In this document: positions 5,823-6,155 of the stretch, one piece after another | How the letters are laid out: each line of letters opens with the position of its first letter | Position numbering within the stretch: the first letter of the stretch is position 1 | Origin: Actinomycetes bacterium | GTDB taxonomy: Bacteria > Bacillota_I > Bacilli_A > RF39 > UBA660 | DNA: 6,155 nt | Assembly: GCA_021152765.1 (NCBI GenBank) | Contig: JAGKUT010000052.1 | Coordinates: forward strand, 1-6,155 | Reading direction: 5' to 3' | Notes under the pieces: generated by a model | Databases searched by the model: none | Seen by the model: the letters and a program-made list of their open reading frames with translations, nothing else | What the model was told of the DNA's origin: nothing | Translations under genes and position numbers: made by a program

Positions 5823-6155
5823 TTATTTGCAACTAAAACCCAACTCACTATAAACACTTTTTACTTCATCATAACTATAATTAATATCAATACCAATATA
5901 TTTTAAATTATTAAGTTTTTTACTTCTAAAAGACATACTGACTAAATCACTATTACACCTAATTTTATATCTTCCACCAATATATTTTTTTAATGCTTTA
6001 CCTTCTAATTTAACACTCCTATAAACACTTTTTGAATCCTTTATACCACTATGTAAACTAAAATCTATATTACGCTCATAAGAAATAATCTTGTCACTAT
6101 TAAAAGTAATAACATCGTTAACTTTTTTACTACCTAAAATAGAACTATTATCAAC
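5823..6155 (-). CDS. Unrecognised protein, C-terminal 110 residues (5' end outside window)
   Basis: On the minus strand an uninterrupted frame enters from the right edge and ends with TAA at 5823-5825, giving 110 residues. I do not recognise the family. The fragment has alternating hydrophobic and polar residues that suggest beta structure, for example KVNDVITFNSDKI (11-23) and KYIGGRYKIRC (57-67), and it ends NYSYDEVKSVYSELGFSCK with two Cys in total (67 and 109). No membrane segment is visible; a signal peptide would lie outside the window. Codon choice contrasts sharply with polC: Ile is mostly ATT, Val mostly GTT and Gly mostly GGT. The only internal Met is late (residue 74), so this is an edge-truncated gene rather than a short complete one. 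The absence of stops over 110 codons in such AT-rich DNA and the fitting terminator support real coding. Confidence 0.7.
   Translation of the reverse strand, partial: VDNSSILGSKKVNDVITFNSDKIISYERNIDFSLHSGIKDSKSVYRSVKLEGKALKKYIGGRYKIRCNSDLVSMSFRSKKLNNLKYIGIDINYSYDEVKSVYSELGFSCK

Overview
The window looks like ordinary chromosome from a very AT-rich member of the Bacillota. The main evidence is one large gene for a PolC-type replicative DNA polymerase III alpha subunit, the Gram-positive form with a built-in proofreading exonuclease. All 11 tryptophans of this protein are encoded by TGG and no in-frame TGA interrupts it, so the standard bacterial code applies and a Mycoplasma-type code is unlikely. 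The sequence style would suit an uncultured gut Bacilli lineage (RF39-like or a relative), but that placement is an impression, not a demonstrated fact.

Layout from left to right: (1) the 3' end of an unrecognised plus-strand gene (2-442); (2) a hairpin shared by two converging genes; (3) a small unrecognised minus-strand gene (464-709) with a near-consensus sigma-A promoter; (4) a 127-base divergent spacer (710-836) with promoters on both strands and a perfect 23-base palindrome followed by nine T; (5) polC (837-5480, start revised from 825) with its own terminator; (6) a small unrecognised plus-strand gene (5547-5801) with its own extended -10 promoter; (7) a second hairpin shared by converging genes; (8) the 3' part of an unrecognised minus-strand gene that runs off the right edge (5823-6155). 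Neither intergenic spacer reaches 300 bases.

Apart from polC, no gene could be assigned a function. The genes do not form an operon: promoters and terminators cut the window into separate transcription units. polC stands alone rather than in the proS-polC-rimP-nusA order of Bacillus subtilis. The packing is tight: two hairpins lie between or over the stop codons of converging genes, and the polC terminator uses the last polC codons as one arm with the stop codon in its loop. I see no mobile element, CRISPR array, tRNA or rRNA, and no convincing new multi-gene system. The points most worth checking are an insertion of about 67 residues in the polymerase, the palindrome at the polC promoter, and the contrast in codon choice between the two strands.
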